Source: Faecousia sp.
GTDB lineage: Bacteria > Bacillota > Clostridia > Oscillospirales > Oscillospiraceae
Reading direction: 5' to 3'
Assembly: GCA_029257335.1 (NCBI GenBank)
Contig: JARIBV010000022.1
Location: forward strand, 1 to 46,655
DNA: 46,655 nt
The stretch's first letter is position 1, and the number at the start of each line of letters is the position of its first letter. This document shows positions 19,373-27,787 of the stretch, in pieces. Made by a program: the position numbers and the translations under genes. The notes beneath the pieces are model-generated. The model was given only the letters and a program-made list of their open reading frames with translations. It searched no databases and was not told the DNA's origin.

Positions 19373-20110
19373 ATGGAAGCACAACTCGTATATTCTAAAA
19401 CCACCGTACTGGATGACACCCAGATGGACCGATATGGCCGTATGCGGCCCAGCGCACTTCTGGAGGTGCTCCAAACCGTAGCCGTAGACCACGCAAAGGC
19501 CTTGGGCATCGGCCGGGAAGCCCTGGACCCCAAGGGTCTGTTCTGGGCCATTGTCCGGCAAACGCTGGAAATTTACCGGATGCCCCGTGCCGGGGAAACC
19601 CTGATTACCGAGACCTGGCCCGGCCCCCCCAGCCGCACTGCCTTTCCCCGGTATATCACAGGCAGAACCAAAGACGGTGAGATCCTGTTTCGGGTGGTAG
19701 CCCTGTGGCTGTTTATGGACATCCACAGCAGAAGCCTGGTTCTGCCTGCGGCTTCCGGGATCGATGTCCCCGGCATCACGAGAGGTGGCGAACTGATGAA
19801 CCCCACCAGCATTGCCCCCCGGGAGTATCCCAATCTGGAACGCCGCCGTGTGCGATACTCTGAGCTGGACGCCAACGGCCATCTTTCCAATACCAAGTAC
19901 TTAAACTGGATGGAGGATCTGCTGCCCAGCAGCTACCACCAGTCCCATGTCCTCTCCCGTCTGCACATCTGCTATATCAGTGAAGCCCTGGAAGGGCAGG
20001 AGATCGAGCTTAACTGGGCTTTGGAGGGCAATCAGCTCTGCGTGGAGGGCCATCGGGAAATGGGCGCCCACCGGGTGTTTGCACTGCGGGCTGAATATAA
20101 AGAGGAGTAA
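19373..20110 (+). CDS. Acyl-ACP thioesterase
   Basis: This 245-residue protein is a double-hotdog acyl-ACP thioesterase of the FatA/FatB-like bacterial family, which releases free fatty acids from acyl carrier protein. The N-terminal hotdog begins YSKTTVLDDTQMDRYGRM, with FWAIVRQTLEIYRMP in its sheet. The second hotdog holds SELDANGHLSNTKYLNWMED, with the Asn, His and Glu expected for catalysis. The ATG at 19373 has GGAGGG upstream. It lies 30 nt after the L,D-transpeptidase gene with no terminator between them, so the two are likely co-transcribed. A role in membrane lipid adjustment or fatty acid release is inferred; chain-length preference cannot be read. Confidence 0.9.
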   Translation: MEAQLVYSKTTVLDDTQMDRYGRMRPSALLEVLQTVAVDHAKALGIGREALDPKGLFWAIVRQTLEIYRMPRAGETLITETWPGPPSRTAFPRYITGRTKDGEILFRVVALWLFMDIHSRSLVLPAASGIDVPGITRGGELMNPTSIAPREYPNLERRRVRYSELDANGHLSNTKYLNWMEDLLPSSYHQSHVLSRLHICYISEALEGQEIELNWALEGNQLCVEGHREMGAHRVFALRAEYKEE

Positions 20111-20126
20111 TTCCCTGCGAATTCTA

Positions 20127-20163
20127 AAACCGCCTGTCTCACCAATGATGAGGCAGGCGGTTT
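20127..20163 (+). terminator. Terminator after thioesterase gene
   Basis: AAACCGCCTGTCTCA pairs with TGAGGCAGGCGGTTT (one G-U pair) around a 7-nt loop, 16 nt after the stop codon. The T-run is short. Confidence 0.75.
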
Positions 20164-20237
20164 CTGCGTTCCGGGCATTTCCCACTGTCTAAACAGAGCC
20201 TGCTCTTGGGGCAAAGCCGAAACAGCAGACAGACAAG

Positions 20238-20280
20238 GAGCCGCCTCAAAAGAGGCGGCTCGCAGAAAGTTTTTTGTTTT
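20238..20280. terminator. Second hairpin between convergent thioesterase and uppP genes
   Basis: GAGCCGCCTC and GAGGCGGCTC form a perfect 10-bp stem with an AAAA loop. A T-rich tract (20270-20280) follows on the plus strand after 8 nt. It may serve as a backup terminator in either direction. Confidence 0.6.
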
Positions 20281-20305
20281 CCCCCTTGAGACAAACCCAA
20301 TCCCT

Positions 20306-21130
20306 TTATTTCACAAGGAAATAAACAAGGACCAGAGCGCCCAATACGATGCGGTACACACCGAACGCAGCAAAAGAGTGCTTCTTTACATAATTCATCA
20401 GGGATCGAATGGCAACCAGGGACACCACAAAGGCAACCAGGCAGCCCACCACCATAATCATGGTCTCATTTCCTGTCATACCCTGGCCCTTAAGCAGGAA
20501 TTTTACCACCTTCAAAAGGCTGGCACCCATCATCGTAGGAATGGCCAGGAAGAAGGAAAACTCTGCGGCAGTGCCACGGCTGAGCCCCAGAAGCATTGCG
20601 CCCAGAATGGTAGCGCCGGAACGAGAGGTTCCGGGAATCATAGCCAGGCACTGAAACAGGCCAATCATTGCGGCAGTGCGGTAAGTAATGTCATCGGTCT
20701 TTCTCACTCTGGGGGTGTTGCGGCGGCCGCGCTCCAGGAAGATGAACAGGACGCCGTAAAGGATCAGCGTAATGGCAACGGTAATATAATTGTACAGGTG
20801 CTCATCCAGCCAATCGTCCAGAAGCAGACCCAAAACGCCTGCAGGCAGAACTGCCACAATTACCTTGCCCCACAGGTTCAGCGTATTTTTTCTTTCCTGT
20901 ACAGACTTTTTAAAGGAGAACGGATTGAGTTTGTGGAAAAACAGAACAATCACTGCCAAAATAGCACCCAGCTGAATCACCACATCAAACATCTCGGAAA
21001 AGGCATCGCTGGCCTGCAGAGGCAGGATTTCACGCAGGAGAATCAGATGGCCTGTGGAGCTGATGGGAAGCCATTCACTGATTCCCTCCACAATGCCATA
21101 GAGAATGGTTTTGAGAATTTCAATGATCAT
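20306..21130 (-). CDS. uppP: Undecaprenyl-diphosphatase
   Basis: This membrane enzyme dephosphorylates undecaprenyl pyrophosphate to recycle the lipid carrier of peptidoglycan and other wall polymers; overproduction gives bacitracin tolerance in other bacteria. The 274-residue protein has the BacA/UppP signatures GIVEGISEWLPISSTGH near the N-terminus and PGTSRSGATILGAMLLG later, with about eight membrane segments. The ATG at 21130 has AAAGGA about 10 nt upstream. It lies 75 nt downstream of the CDF exporter on the same strand, with a small TGCCGC/GCGGCA hairpin between them, so it is probably co-transcribed. Confidence 0.96.
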   Translation of the reverse strand: MIIEILKTILYGIVEGISEWLPISSTGHLILLREILPLQASDAFSEMFDVVIQLGAILAVIVLFFHKLNPFSFKKSVQERKNTLNLWGKVIVAVLPAGVLGLLLDDWLDEHLYNYITVAITLILYGVLFIFLERGRRNTPRVRKTDDITYRTAAMIGLFQCLAMIPGTSRSGATILGAMLLGLSRGTAAEFSFFLAIPTMMGASLLKVVKFLLKGQGMTGNETMIMVVGCLVAFVVSLVAIRSLMNYVKKHSFAAFGVYRIVLGALVLVYFLVK

Positions 21131-21205
21131 ACTTTTTGTTCCTTTCTGCCGCGATCCGCTGCGGCATGGCGTCGATTTTATTTCTGCTTCTTATACTTCA
21201 CATCT

Positions 21206-22381
21206 TCAGGGGTTGTTGAAGGAGGCCCCGTCGAAGGTGATGACTGTATAGTACTTGCTGTTTTCCTTGCAAACCGCCTCATCCACCCGCTTCTTGATCT
21301 CGTCCTTCTGTTTCATCATGTCATATGGCAAGATCATGTCAAAAATCAGGTTGGTGTGCAGCGGTCCCGGCACCATGCGAAAATCATGGACAGAAAGCCG
21401 GGAGTCAATCAGGCGGATGCAGTCTTCCACCAAGGTGCGCATTCGGTTCAGCTCCTCATCATCTGTCACAACAGGGTCATAATGAATGCACAGATGGACG
21501 TTATACTGCTTCAGGCAGGCCCGCTCCATATCGTCAATCAAATCATGGCTTTCCATGGGGTCTTCCCGCATATCCATTTCCACATGGACCGTTGCAAATC
21601 GCTGACCCGGGCCATAATCGTGAACCATCAGGTCATGCAGCCCCAAAACTCTGGGGTCCTTTCGGAGAAATTTCAGAAGCTTTTCTCTCAGTTCCGGGTC
21701 CGGTCCCTGGCCAAGCAGAGGATTTATCGTGTCCTTGGCAATGCCAATGCCCGACCAGATGATAAAGAGGGCAACCAGAACGCCTACATAGCCATCAATG
21801 TTCAGCGCCGTATACTTACCTACTATGGCAGCCAGAAGTACGGCAGCAGTAGAGATCACATCATTTCGGCTGTCTGCGGCGGTAGCCAGCAGGGCAGCGG
21901 AGTCGATTTTTCGTCCCAGCTTCGTATTGAACAGGGACAGCCACAGCTTCACCAGAATGGACCCCACCAGCACCAAGGCCGTGATCCAGGAAAAGGTCAC
22001 CACAGAGGGATGCAAAATCTTTTCCACAGAGCTCTGTCCCAGCTCCACTCCAATGACCAGGATCAAGGCCGACACAATCAGTCCGGAAAGATACTCCACT
22101 CTGGCATGACCATAGGGATGGTTGGCATCTGCCGGCATTTCTGCAATTCTGAAACCAATCAGCGTTACCAAGGAGCTGGAGGCATCCGACAGATTGTTGA
22201 CAGCATCCGCCGTAATAGACACAGAGCCTGCCAAAGTGCCCACAATCACCTTTCCGGTAAAGAGCAGCAGATTGCACAAAATCCCAACAATTCCGGAAAG
22301 TCTTCCGTAGGTGCTGCGAACCTTGGAGGAGTCTGTGTTGTCCGCATCCCTGACAAACAGACGAAGCAGCAGCTGTGTCAT
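21206..22381 (-). CDS. Cation diffusion facilitator, probable manganese exporter
   Basis: This 391-residue CDF-family antiporter exports divalent metal ions across the cytoplasmic membrane. Six membrane segments fill the N-terminal half, and the C-terminal half is a long cytoplasmic domain. The transport-site residues are N62-xxx-D66 (VNNLSDA) and D170-xxx-D174 (DSRND), an ND-DD pattern. I recall this as the pattern of the Mn exporter MntE, whereas zinc exporters have HD-HD. The length also fits MntE rather than a 300-residue zinc CDF. HPYGHARVEY is the usual CDF loop motif. The start at 22381 has AAAGGGG upstream. uppP follows. Metal choice is inferred, not shown. Confidence 0.85.
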   Translation of the reverse strand: MTQLLLRLFVRDADNTDSSKVRSTYGRLSGIVGILCNLLLFTGKVIVGTLAGSVSITADAVNNLSDASSSLVTLIGFRIAEMPADANHPYGHARVEYLSGLIVSALILVIGVELGQSSVEKILHPSVVTFSWITALVLVGSILVKLWLSLFNTKLGRKIDSAALLATAADSRNDVISTAAVLLAAIVGKYTALNIDGYVGVLVALFIIWSGIGIAKDTINPLLGQGPDPELREKLLKFLRKDPRVLGLHDLMVHDYGPGQRFATVHVEMDMREDPMESHDLIDDMERACLKQYNVHLCIHYDPVVTDDEELNRMRTLVEDCIRLIDSRLSVHDFRMVPGPLHTNLIFDMILPYDMMKQKDEIKKRVDEAVCKENSKYYTVITFDGASFNNP

Positions 22382-22467
22382 GGCGCATTCCCCTTTCTGT
22401 GTTTGGCTGCTTTTCTTTTACCCGATTCCATGAATTTGGAAAGATACACTTTTTTTCGAGAGCATCC

Positions 22468-22478
22468 TGTGATATAAT
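22468..22478 (+). promoter_or_regulatory. Rightward extended -10 (degV promoter)
   Basis: TGTGATATAAT carries a consensus -10 with extended TG. The -35 region is poor. A start near 22485 would give degV a leader of about 140 nt. It faces the leftward promoter at 22539-22566. Confidence 0.5.
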
Positions 22479-22538
22479 CTACGCATAATCAGGCAGAAAA
22501 ATGCCGCCCAGCGAGGCACTGGCCCGGGCGTTTCTTAC

Positions 22539-22566
22539 ATTATATCACACAAGGGCCAGATGTCCA
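22539..22566 (-). promoter_or_regulatory. Leftward promoter of the CDF-uppP unit
   Basis: On the minus strand TGGACA (22561-22566), a 16-nt spacer and TATAAT (22539-22544) within TGTGATATAAT. A start near 22532 gives a leader of about 150 nt. Its first 35 nt can fold into an imperfect GC-rich hairpin followed by five T residues. I saw no recognisable yybP-ykoY manganese riboswitch. Confidence 0.6.
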
Positions 22567-22625
22567 GTAAAATATAATTTCCCAGCTGATATTTGGCATG
22601 GGAGTCCATAAAAGGAGGTCCTATT

Positions 22626-23507
22626 ATGTATAACTTTCGTATTATTACCGACTCATCCTGCGACCTGTCTGCCGCTCGGGTACAGGAGCTGAATCTGCAG
22701 GTGGTCCCGCTGCAAGTCTATCTGGAAGAAAAGGAATTCAAGAATTACCCCAATGGTTCGCCCGAAAATCTGCTGAACTTCGGAGAATTTTATAATGCCC
22801 TGCGTCAGGGTGCCAATACCTCCACAACCGCCGCAAATCCCCAGGTCTGGCGGCACGCCATAGAGCCCACTTTGTCTCAGGGGCTGGATGTGCTGGTACT
22901 GGCCTTCTCCTCCGGTCTTAGCTCCACTTATGCCGCCGCGGAGCTGGCAGCAAAGGAGCTGCGGGAAGAATACCCCGGCCGGAACATTCAGGTAGTGGAC
23001 ACCCTGTGTGCCTCTTTGGGTCAGGGCCTTTTGGTCTATCACGCCGCAAAGAAGCAGCAGCAGGGTCTGAGCCTGGAGGAAACTGCCCAGTGGGTCAGGG
23101 ACAACCGTCTCAACCTGTGCCACTGGTTCACCGTGGATGATCTCATGTTTCTGAAGCGGGGCGGCAGAGTCAGCGCCGCCACAGCCGTGGTGGGCACCAT
23201 GCTGAACATCAAGCCCGTGCTCCATGTGGACGACGAAGGCCACCTGATTAAGGTTGCAACCGCCCGTGGCAGAAAAGCCTCCATCGATGCACTTTTCAAA
23301 AGCATGGCGCAGACCGGTGTGGATCTGGAAAATCAGGATATTTTTATCAGCCACGGCGACTGTCCGGAAGATGCAAACTATCTGGCTGAACGAATCGAAA
23401 CCACCTATCATCCCAAGAGCATCTACATTGACTACGTGGGTCCTGTGATTGGTTCTCACTCCGGCCCCGGTACTTTGGCCCTGTTTTTCCTGGGCAGCAA
23501 ACGGTAA
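22626..23507 (+). CDS. DegV family fatty-acid-binding protein (FakB-like), copy 1
   Basis: The 293-residue DegV protein binds a fatty acid in a cleft between two alpha/beta domains; FakB members present it to the kinase FakA for phosphorylation and use in phospholipid synthesis. Family motifs are ITDSSCDLS at the N-terminus, SSGLSSTY, DTLCASLGQGL, FLKRGGRVSAA, SHGDCPEDA and GSHSGPGTLALFFLG. The ATG at 22626 has AAAGGAGG upstream. A second member lies at 32452-33321 on the other strand. No fakA gene is in the window, so the link to fatty acid kinase is inferred from family knowledge. Confidence 0.9.
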   Translation: MYNFRIITDSSCDLSAARVQELNLQVVPLQVYLEEKEFKNYPNGSPENLLNFGEFYNALRQGANTSTTAANPQVWRHAIEPTLSQGLDVLVLAFSSGLSSTYAAAELAAKELREEYPGRNIQVVDTLCASLGQGLLVYHAAKKQQQGLSLEETAQWVRDNRLNLCHWFTVDDLMFLKRGGRVSAATAVVGTMLNIKPVLHVDDEGHLIKVATARGRKASIDALFKSMAQTGVDLENQDIFISHGDCPEDANYLAERIETTYHPKSIYIDYVGPVIGSHSGPGTLALFFLGSKR

Positions 23508-23530
23508 ACTCCGTCGTATATAGCAAAAAA

Positions 23531-23568
23531 TCTGCCGCAGAACACAACATTCTGCGGCAGAGCTTTTT
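23531..23568. terminator. Bidirectional terminator between degV and lipoprotein gene
   Basis: TCTGCCGCAGAA pairs perfectly with TTCTGCGGCAGA around a 7-nt loop. T-runs occur on both sides (23564-23568 on plus; A6 at 23525-23530 serves the minus strand). Confidence 0.95.
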
Positions 23569-23581
23569 ATATCGCTTAAAA

Positions 23582-24313
23582 TCAATCAACCTTGTAGAAG
23601 CTGTTCATCATTTCTGTGATTTCAGCTTCAGACTGAGAGGTGAATGTGATGGCAACGCCATAGGGACCGGACAGCTTGTAATCCAACAGCTGCATAATGA
23701 AAACCTCCACGCCCTGAGCAGTTCCGGTGGTCTTCATTGCGGTATGCTTCTCGCCCAGGAAATCCACGGTCACCTTCTCCATGGTCTTCACTTCCACGCC
23801 GGATGCCGCATAGGACTCAGTCAGCATGTCCTTGCTCTGCAGCAGGCCGTCAATGACATCTTCCTCGCTCATGCCTGCATAGACCTTCTGATCAGATTCA
23901 CTCAACTGCGTGTACAGCACATTGACATTGGAGCCGGTGGTAAGGTTCTGAGCCATCATATCCGCAAACTGAGGGATCTCCTTTGCCAGTTCTCCGATCT
24001 TGGTGCCATCCAGAGACTCTTTGATTTCCTTGGGAAGCTCCTGCAGCTCGTCTGCGGAGGCCATCTTCCAGCCATCGCCCATCTTGCAGCCGATTCCTAC
24101 ATAAGTATTGGTGTAGACATTGCCTTCCACCTTGCCCAGGCTCAGCGTGTTGTTCTCGTTGTTCTCGTTGTTCTCGTTCTTTTCTCCCACTACAGCAGTG
24201 GTTTCTCCGGGAGACTGCTTGTCATCAGAACCCTTGTCGGTTTTTCCGCAACCGGAAAACGCAAGAACAGCAACCAGGCCCAAAGACAATAAAGTGCAAA
24301 ATGTTTTTTTCAT
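23582..24313 (-). CDS. Secreted lipoprotein of unknown function
   Basis: The 243-residue product starts MKKTFCTLLSLGLV and has a lipobox AFSGC, so the Cys should be lipidated and the protein held on the outer face of the membrane. A polar Asn/Glu linker (NENNENNEN) follows, then a domain of about 180 residues (VYTNTYVGIGCKMGDGW to the end). This resembles small clostridial lipoproteins that end in a beta-rich fold with a SFYKVD-like tail, but I cannot name the family. The ATG at 24313 has AAAGGAA upstream. It stands alone between terminators. Confidence 0.8.
   Translation of the reverse strand: MKKTFCTLLSLGLVAVLAFSGCGKTDKGSDDKQSPGETTAVVGEKNENNENNENNTLSLGKVEGNVYTNTYVGIGCKMGDGWKMASADELQELPKEIKESLDGTKIGELAKEIPQFADMMAQNLTTGSNVNVLYTQLSESDQKVYAGMSEEDVIDGLLQSKDMLTESYAASGVEVKTMEKVTVDFLGEKHTAMKTTGTAQGVEVFIMQLLDYKLSGPYGVAITFTSQSEAEITEMMNSFYKVD
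24152..24178 (-). repeat. Three tandem 9-nt repeats in lipoprotein linker
   Basis: GTTCTCGTT occurs three times head to tail (plus strand), coding for the NEN repeat. Slippage in 9-nt steps would alter linker length without a frameshift. Confidence 0.8.
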
Positions 24314-24405
24314 AGTGATGTGTTCCTTTCGTTTTTGTGTCATCAGGGATCAATGCAAACTTTACCATACATTCCCCAAAAAAGCAATAGCGTTGTTCCT
24401 CAAAA

Positions 24406-24453
24406 CAAAAACAGGGGAGCGGGATCCTCCTTTTCGAGAAACCGCTCTCCTGT
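24406..24453 (-). terminator. Terminator of the rlhA-trmD operon
   Basis: The arms at 24411-24422 and 24442-24453 form a 12-bp stem with one G-U pair and a 19-nt loop, followed on the minus strand by TTTTTGTTTTG. It lies just past the trmD stop. Confidence 0.85.
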
Positions 24454-24461
24454 TGTATTCA

Positions 24462-25214
24462 CTACGCCCAGGGCTCCCAGCCCTCAGACTCTATTTCCGC
24501 CAAGAGTTTTTTCTCCTGCTTGGTCTCAAAAGTCACCTTTTCAAACATATCCGGCCGCCGGGCCCTGGTGCGCCGCAAAGATTCCTTTGTCCTCCAGCGG
24601 TCCACCTTGCCGTGGTCTCCGGAAAGAAGAATGGGAGGAACCTGCAAGCCATGCCAATCCCCGGGACGGCTGTATTGGGGGTATTCCAAAAGGCCGTTGA
24701 AATGGCTCTCATCCCGGAAGCACTCCGGATCTGCCAGCACGCCGGGCACCATGCGGCACACCGCATCGGTAACTGCCATGGCTGCAATTTCTCCCCCTGT
24801 AAGGACGAAATCTCCCAAAGAGATCTCTTCATCCACACACTCGTCAATAAACCGCTGATCGATGCCTTCATAGTGGCCGCAGACCAGGATCAGGTTGTCC
24901 ATCTGACTGAGCCGGATGGCATCTGCCTGGCGGAAGGTATGTCCGCAGGGGGAGAGGTAGACGGTGTGGACAGGCCCCATGGCCTCATCACACAGGTGCT
25001 CCCAGCAGCGGTACAGAGGATCTGCCTGCATAATGGCTCCCCGGCCTCCGCCATATGGGTAGTCATCTACCTGACACTGCTTGCTGGCGGTATAATCCCG
25101 AATCTGGTGGGCCTCAATGCGGATAAATCCCCGCTCCTGAGCCCTGCCCAGAATACTTTCCGAGAGCACATCCCCCAGAGAGTCCGGAAAAAGAGTCATA
25201 ATATCAATCCGCAT
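24462..25214 (-). CDS. trmD: tRNA (guanine37-N1)-methyltransferase
   Basis: This SPOUT (trefoil knot) enzyme methylates G37 of tRNAs next to the anticodon with AdoMet and prevents +1 frameshifting. The 250-residue protein shows MRIDIMTLFPD, DDYPYGGGRGAIMQ, YLSPCGHTFRQ, the AdoMet-binding knot segment LILVCGHYEGIDQR, and DFVLTGGEIAAM. The start at 25214 (ATG) overlaps the rimM end by 11 nt; a TTG six codons upstream is the less likely alternative. rpsP and rplS, its usual neighbours, are not present; it is the last gene of an operon starting at rlhA. Confidence 0.97.
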   Translation of the reverse strand: MRIDIMTLFPDSLGDVLSESILGRAQERGFIRIEAHQIRDYTASKQCQVDDYPYGGGRGAIMQADPLYRCWEHLCDEAMGPVHTVYLSPCGHTFRQADAIRLSQMDNLILVCGHYEGIDQRFIDECVDEEISLGDFVLTGGEIAAMAVTDAVCRMVPGVLADPECFRDESHFNGLLEYPQYSRPGDWHGLQVPPILLSGDHGKVDRWRTKESLRRTRARRPDMFEKVTFETKQEKKLLAEIESEGWEPWA

Positions 25215-25701
25215 TGGTCTGCATCCCTTCAATGAGCTTCACTCGGACGAAGCCTTCCTCCAGATTGGTCTCCAGCAAAAACTCTGAAACCGCAGGAATC
25301 ATATATTCATTTTCTCCCTTGACCACATATACATCATTGCCGGGCAGGGTCATGATTTCCCGAATCGTTCCGATTTCCTGATTCTCTGCCAGTACGCGCA
25401 GCCCAATGAGATCGGCAATGAAATAGGTGCCTTCCTCCAGCTCCACATCGTCCCGATTTACTTTCACCACCGTCCCCCGAAGGGCCTGGGCATCTTCCAT
25501 GGTGTCAATGCCCCTGAGCTTTACCAGAGTGCAGGTCTTCTGCACTCTGGCAGACTCCACTTCATACTCCCTGCCCTTCAGAAATACCCGGTCAAAGCAG
25601 GTGAGAAACTCCGGGCCGTCTGCCCAGGGCAGAACCTTAAATTCTCCACGGACCCCGTGGGTAGAGACAATTTCGCCAGCCTCCAAATACTGCTGTTTCA
25701 T
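25204..25701 (-). CDS. rimM: Ribosome maturation factor RimM
   Basis: This factor binds ribosomal protein S19 and helps assemble the head of the 30S subunit. The 165-residue protein has the N-terminal RimM barrel (AGEIVSTHGVRGEFKVLP) and the C-terminal PRC-barrel (GTYFIADLIGLRV, EIMTLPGNDVYVV, MIPAVSEF). The ATG at 25701 has AGGAGG upstream and follows mrdA after 13 nt. Coupling to trmD is conserved in bacteria; the position behind mrdA is not typical. Confidence 0.96.
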   Translation of the reverse strand: MKQQYLEAGEIVSTHGVRGEFKVLPWADGPEFLTCFDRVFLKGREYEVESARVQKTCTLVKLRGIDTMEDAQALRGTVVKVNRDDVELEEGTYFIADLIGLRVLAENQEIGTIREIMTLPGNDVYVVKGENEYMIPAVSEFLLETNLEEGFVRVKLIEGMQTNAD

Positions 25702-25714
25702 AGTTTCCTCCTAA

Positions 25715-27787
25715 TCAGCTTCCCACATTTTCTCCGGGAAGCTCCGCATTGGCCTGCTGGGTCTGGCCAAAATACACATCCATAATGGGTCTGGCCACAT
25801 TGGCCAGATTGCCGCCCTGGGCGCCCTTTTCCACATAAACTGCAATGGCAATCTGCGGATCGTCATAAGGCGCATAGCACACAAAGGAGGCATGGTCCGA
25901 GCCGGGCCCGCCGTGCTGCGCCGTACCGGTCTTGGCCGCCACCGGAATGGGATAGTCGTTGAGATAGCTGTATACCGTACCTCTTGGAGAGGCAACCGTT
26001 TCCCGCATACCGTTGGTGTAGGCATAGTAGGCATCGTCACTGATGGTGCAGGTGCTGAGAATCTTTTTCTGCGTGCTTTCAATCAGCTCCTGATAGTCCG
26101 AAGAAATAACCCGTCTCAGAAAAGTTGCCTTGTACCGTTCTCCGTGGTTTGCCAGAGCCGCCGTGTAGACGGCCATCTGCATGGGGGTAAACTTATTGGC
26201 ACCCTGTCCGATGGACAGCTGCAAGGTATCCGCATCATACCACCCGTTCATGTTGGGGTCATCGGGATACAACTCTTTCTTTGTCTCTGCGTTGGAGCGG
26301 TAGCCGGTTTTTTCGTACAACTCCACTCCCGTCTCTTCGCCCAGGCCCAGCGCCTCTGCCACCGCATCAATGGCCTTCATGCCCGTGCGGTTGCCCACCT
26401 CATAGAAGTAGTAGTTACAAGAGGTGGCCAAGGCTTCAATGACATTGATAATGCCGTGGGTCTGTCTGCTTTTGGTCCAGATCAGGCACTGGGGCTGATA
26501 GTCCTCATACTTGGTATAGACACCGTGATCTTCTATGGTTGTGCTGGAATTGATGGTGCCTTCATTGATGCCCGCTATGGTGACCACCATCTTATAGATA
26601 GAGCCGGGGGCATACGGCAGTTCCAGCGCCCGATTGATCAAGGGGCCGTACTGAGCATCCTGCAGCTTCTCCCAGTCCTGGGAGAAGGTTGCCAGATTGT
26701 AGGTGGGGTAGCTGGCACAGGCCAGAACTTCGCCGGTTTTTACATCGATTGCGACTACAGCGCCGCCCTCTGCATCCGTACCTTCCTTGTTGGTGCCCAG
26801 TCCGTTTTCCCGCAGATCCAGAATCACCTGTTCCAGTGCTTTCTCTGCGGCAATCTGCAAATTGATATCAATGGTAGTCTCCACATTGTTTCCGGCTTTC
26901 GGCTCTTTGCTGAAATATTCGGAAACCACATTCCCCTGAGCGTCAGTGGTTGTATACTTCACACCGTCCGTGCCGTGGAGCTGCTCTTCAAAGGCGGCTT
27001 CAAAGCCGCTTTTTCCGATTTTTGCGTCCATGGAATATCCAAGATCTTTATAGACTTCGTATTCATCCTTCTCCAAATATCCCATGGTACCCAGAATATG
27101 AGCTGCATAGGTGGTGGCGTATTCCCGCACCGTGGTGATTTCCACATTCAAGCCGGGAATGTTCAGTTCCAGCACCGCAGACAAGTGCTCCGCAGAAGCG
27201 TCCTCAATCAGGGCATAGGGTGCCAGGCTGGTAAGGTCGCTGCGCAGCTCCAGCTCATAGCGAATGCCGATGACCTTTCGCACCTCCTGCTCTGTCCAGT
27301 CGTTGGGAATTCGATAGGCCTCACGGAGCTGCTTCATAAGCTGCGCTGCCGAGACATCCGAATCCAGCTCCCGGTAGTTGAGAAATTCCTTGAAATATTC
27401 CTGCCAGCTGGTGCTCAGGGCCTGGGTTGTATAGTCATAGGGCTTTTCCATCGTGACAGGGAAATGCTCTATGTAGGAAATGCCGTTCTCTTCCATCAGA
27501 TTCACAAGGCGCCGCAGGGATTCATTGGGGGCCTCGGAATTATAAAACACATAGTTATTAAAAACCAGATTATAGCTGGCCCGGTTGGTCACCAAAACAT
27601 TTCCGTTTCGGTCCAGGATCTCCCCCCGAGCCGCCGGGACCCGGTTCCAGGTAGTATAGGTGGTATGGTTGGCATTTGGGTCCACATCCCGAATTTGCAG
27701 GCCGTACATCCGGAAGGAAAAAATGCCTAATATTACAACAAAAAACAGCAAAACTGCCGTTGCCCGCACTCGAGTTACTCGGTCCAT
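25715..27787 (-). CDS. mrdA: Penicillin-binding protein 2 (elongasome transpeptidase)
   Basis: This is a class B PBP, an inner-membrane D,D-transpeptidase that crosslinks peptidoglycan during side-wall growth with MreC/MreD/RodA. The 690-residue protein has one N-terminal membrane helix (ATAVLLFFVVILGIFSF), a dimerisation domain (RVPAARGEILDRNGNVL) and the transpeptidase domain with S396-I-Y-K399, S456-C-N and K619-T-G. Its ATG overlaps the mreD stop by 13 nt and has GGAGG upstream. The gene order mreC-mreD-mrdA supports a role in rod-shape synthesis. It is a beta-lactam target; no resistance feature was seen. Confidence 0.95.
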   Translation of the reverse strand: MDRVTRVRATAVLLFFVVILGIFSFRMYGLQIRDVDPNANHTTYTTWNRVPAARGEILDRNGNVLVTNRASYNLVFNNYVFYNSEAPNESLRRLVNLMEENGISYIEHFPVTMEKPYDYTTQALSTSWQEYFKEFLNYRELDSDVSAAQLMKQLREAYRIPNDWTEQEVRKVIGIRYELELRSDLTSLAPYALIEDASAEHLSAVLELNIPGLNVEITTVREYATTYAAHILGTMGYLEKDEYEVYKDLGYSMDAKIGKSGFEAAFEEQLHGTDGVKYTTTDAQGNVVSEYFSKEPKAGNNVETTIDINLQIAAEKALEQVILDLRENGLGTNKEGTDAEGGAVVAIDVKTGEVLACASYPTYNLATFSQDWEKLQDAQYGPLINRALELPYAPGSIYKMVVTIAGINEGTINSSTTIEDHGVYTKYEDYQPQCLIWTKSRQTHGIINVIEALATSCNYYFYEVGNRTGMKAIDAVAEALGLGEETGVELYEKTGYRSNAETKKELYPDDPNMNGWYDADTLQLSIGQGANKFTPMQMAVYTAALANHGERYKATFLRRVISSDYQELIESTQKKILSTCTISDDAYYAYTNGMRETVASPRGTVYSYLNDYPIPVAAKTGTAQHGGPGSDHASFVCYAPYDDPQIAIAVYVEKGAQGGNLANVARPIMDVYFGQTQQANAELPGENVGS

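Noticed and set aside
22382..22538. Manganese (yybP-ykoY) riboswitch before the CDF exporter
   Set aside because: The leader lacks the conserved loop sequences that I know for this class; only an imperfect GC-rich hairpin is visible.
25892..27730. Long open frame opposite mrdA
   Set aside because: Antisense shadow of the PBP2 gene.
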